Shown in pieces: positions 32,173 to 33,524 of a DNA stretch of 33,524 bases; the stretch's first letter is position 1, and the number at the start of each line of letters is the position of its first letter. This stretch comes from Cylindrodendrum hubeiense (lineage: Eukaryota > Ascomycota > Sordariomycetes > Hypocreales > Nectriaceae). The notes beneath the pieces are model-generated. The model saw only the letters and a program-made list of their open reading frames with translations, did not search any database and had not been told where the DNA came from. The translations under genes and the position numbers were made by a program. The stretch covers positions 1-33,524 of the forward strand of contig JAANBB010000429.1 of assembly GCA_014621425.1 (NCBI GenBank), in the 5' to 3' direction.

Positions 32173-33524
32173 CCAGGGACAGTGGGTGGGTACCGGCGAG
32201 ACTCGCAGTACCCGGGAACCAAATACGAGGCAGATGATGATGATGGACATGGAGAGAACCAAAAGAATGATGGCCGCCCCTCGAGCAGGAGATAAGCGCC
32301 GCACTAGGGCACTTGGTGGGAGCCATCTCTAAATGAGGCAACACCTGGGATTGGAGGGGTTGGTGGGGGATTGGAGTCTGTATGAGTACCCGTTTTGATG
32401 CTATTGTACTAGCCGTGGCCGAACGGAATGGGATGGGCTGGGTCAAAGGGAGCGAAGGGAGTTTGTCTGGAACTGGCCGATGACGGACCAGGGACGATGG
32501 CAATGGCGTCAAGCTACTCTTTTTCGTCTTTCGAGTGCGTGTACGATGGCATATGATGGATGACGGAGACCAGACTAGAGAGAACAACCAAAGCTGGTTT
32601 ATATAATGCTACCTCTTGTTGGTATGGTATGGTGGACGGACGACGACGCTACTCGAAGAGCCGGCACTATGAATTGCGGATTGGTCGCCAGAGCTAATTA
32701 GTTAACTAAGCTGGCCTGACACGACACCATCAATGGTGGACTGGCGCCAACCTAGCAGAAGATAGAGGGAGACGAAGAAGAAGAAAATCCTTCATTTCAG
32801 CCTTGGCTACCAAAACTGGAGCCTGTTGGATCTCTTGGGACTGTTTTGTTGGGTTGTCAAGCCGCCACCGTCGCCGACGGTCCTTCATCAAGAGGGGATC
32901 GCGACCTGGATCTGCCCTCGGAGCACACCATCCACCCACCCACCAGCGGCAAACGGCCTTGGACTAGGCCCACGGGATCCCTTCACCGAACTACGGAGCG
33001 AGTGTATCCCAAAGTGCGCTTGCCGATGTAGCGGTGAGATTGGCAATCTAGCTGTGACGTTGAATAGTTGCAATGGTGTCGGATGCTACGGAGGGCAAGT
33101 CGCAGTGCCGGCGAGAGTGACGGACTGTGTGAGTCTACACCGAGGATGCCGCAGGCGCAGGGCCGAGTCGATCACACATGGTTGACCGAAGGGCGCTCAG
33201 ATAGCTAGCTCGACGGACGTCGATTGGATCTCAACAAACTGACAGGTAGTGCGCACCCCTTTATTTCCCTGCTTCCCGGCGGCGTCAGTCTCCATCATGG
33301 CATGTACAGTATGGATGCGACTGCGACAGTGGCATCGACAATCGACAATCGACAATCGCCATCGGCGTCGATCAACCAACTGCACCGCAGTGTGCAGCAG
33401 CTACGACATGACGGGTTGTGCTGCTACTGTGCGCTGCTCCATATCTGCTGGCCCATCTGCTGCTCCATCTGCTCCAGCTGTTCCTCTCCCCCAACATCCA
33501 CACCTGCATGCCCCATGTGTCCCT
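32173..33524. other. Region downstream of the Rgt1-like gene, no clear gene
   Basis: Begins with the 3' UTR of the Rgt1-like gene. Long open frames overlapping it are antisense or low-complexity. A 7-bp tandem repeat (ATCGACA, 3.6 copies) lies at 33334-33358. The last 100 bases, read on the minus strand, keep an open Gln/Met-rich frame to a TAG at 33424-33426 and may be the end of a gene that starts beyond the window. Confidence 0.4.
33334..33358. repeat. 7-bp tandem repeat ATCGACA
   Basis: Three full copies plus ATCG, with no mismatches. A short microsatellite with no obvious role. Confidence 0.85.

Noticed and set aside
32087..32587. 166-residue antisense frame past the Rgt1-like gene
   Set aside because: It overlaps the 3' end and 3' UTR of a well-supported gene and has low-complexity Ser/Pro/His content.

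Overview
The window is nuclear DNA of a filamentous ascomycete (Pezizomycotina, most likely Sordariomycetes; Hypocreales is my guess). The evidence is short GT-AG introns of about 47-75 nt with CTAAC/CTGAC branch sites, two Zn(II)2Cys6 transcription factors, and high-identity housekeeping proteins (Pan2, NTF2, eL8, Ncs6, the MWFE subunit of complex I, a Sas3-type MYST acetyltransferase). The genus is not visible from sequence alone. All exon borders below were worked out by hand from splice signals and reading-frame continuity.

Layout. 0.5-2.3 kb (+): an acidic, nuclear-looking fungal protein, tentatively DUF7918. 3.5-5.0 kb (+): a broken beta-lactamase-like serine hydrolase gene. 5.9-6.6 kb (+): NTF2 with five introns. 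8.2-9.3 kb (-): ribosomal protein eL8 (RPL8), divergent from 9.8-11.0 kb (+): NCS6/CTU1. 11.2-11.7 kb (-): the complex I MWFE/9.8 kDa subunit, divergent from 12.3-15.6 kb (+): a PHD-MYST histone acetyltransferase (Sas3-like). 16.0-17.7 kb (+): a Zn2Cys6 regulator whose end lies 42 bp from the end of a convergent cupin gene (17.7-18.2 kb, -). 19.0-23.1 kb (-): PAN2 with 11 introns. 24.7-25.6 kb (-): an orphan SAM methyltransferase of the type found in fungal meroterpenoid clusters. 25.6-29.8 kb: a 4.2 kb stretch with no supportable gene but several GC-rich inverted repeats and ACTCCGTA-type motifs. 29.8-32.2 kb (+): an Rgt1-like Zn2Cys6 regulator. 32.2-33.5 kb: no clear gene.

How the genes relate. 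Most are independent housekeeping genes for translation (eL8, Ncs6), mRNA decay (Pan2), nuclear transport (NTF2), respiration (MWFE) and chromatin (Sas3). Two head-to-head pairs share short promoters (eL8/Ncs6 and MWFE/Sas3). The accessory layer is the pseudogene, the Zn2Cys6 regulator with its cupin neighbour, the methyltransferase and the gene-poor stretch after it.

I did not find a convincing undescribed multi-gene system. The most notable points are unusual gene structures (an ATG-only first exon, a 7-nt first coding exon, overlapping splice donors, a UTR intron inside a uORF), the decayed hydrolase, the divergent-promoter motifs and the inverted-repeat cluster near 26.3 kb. No tRNA, rRNA, CRISPR array or intact transposon was seen.
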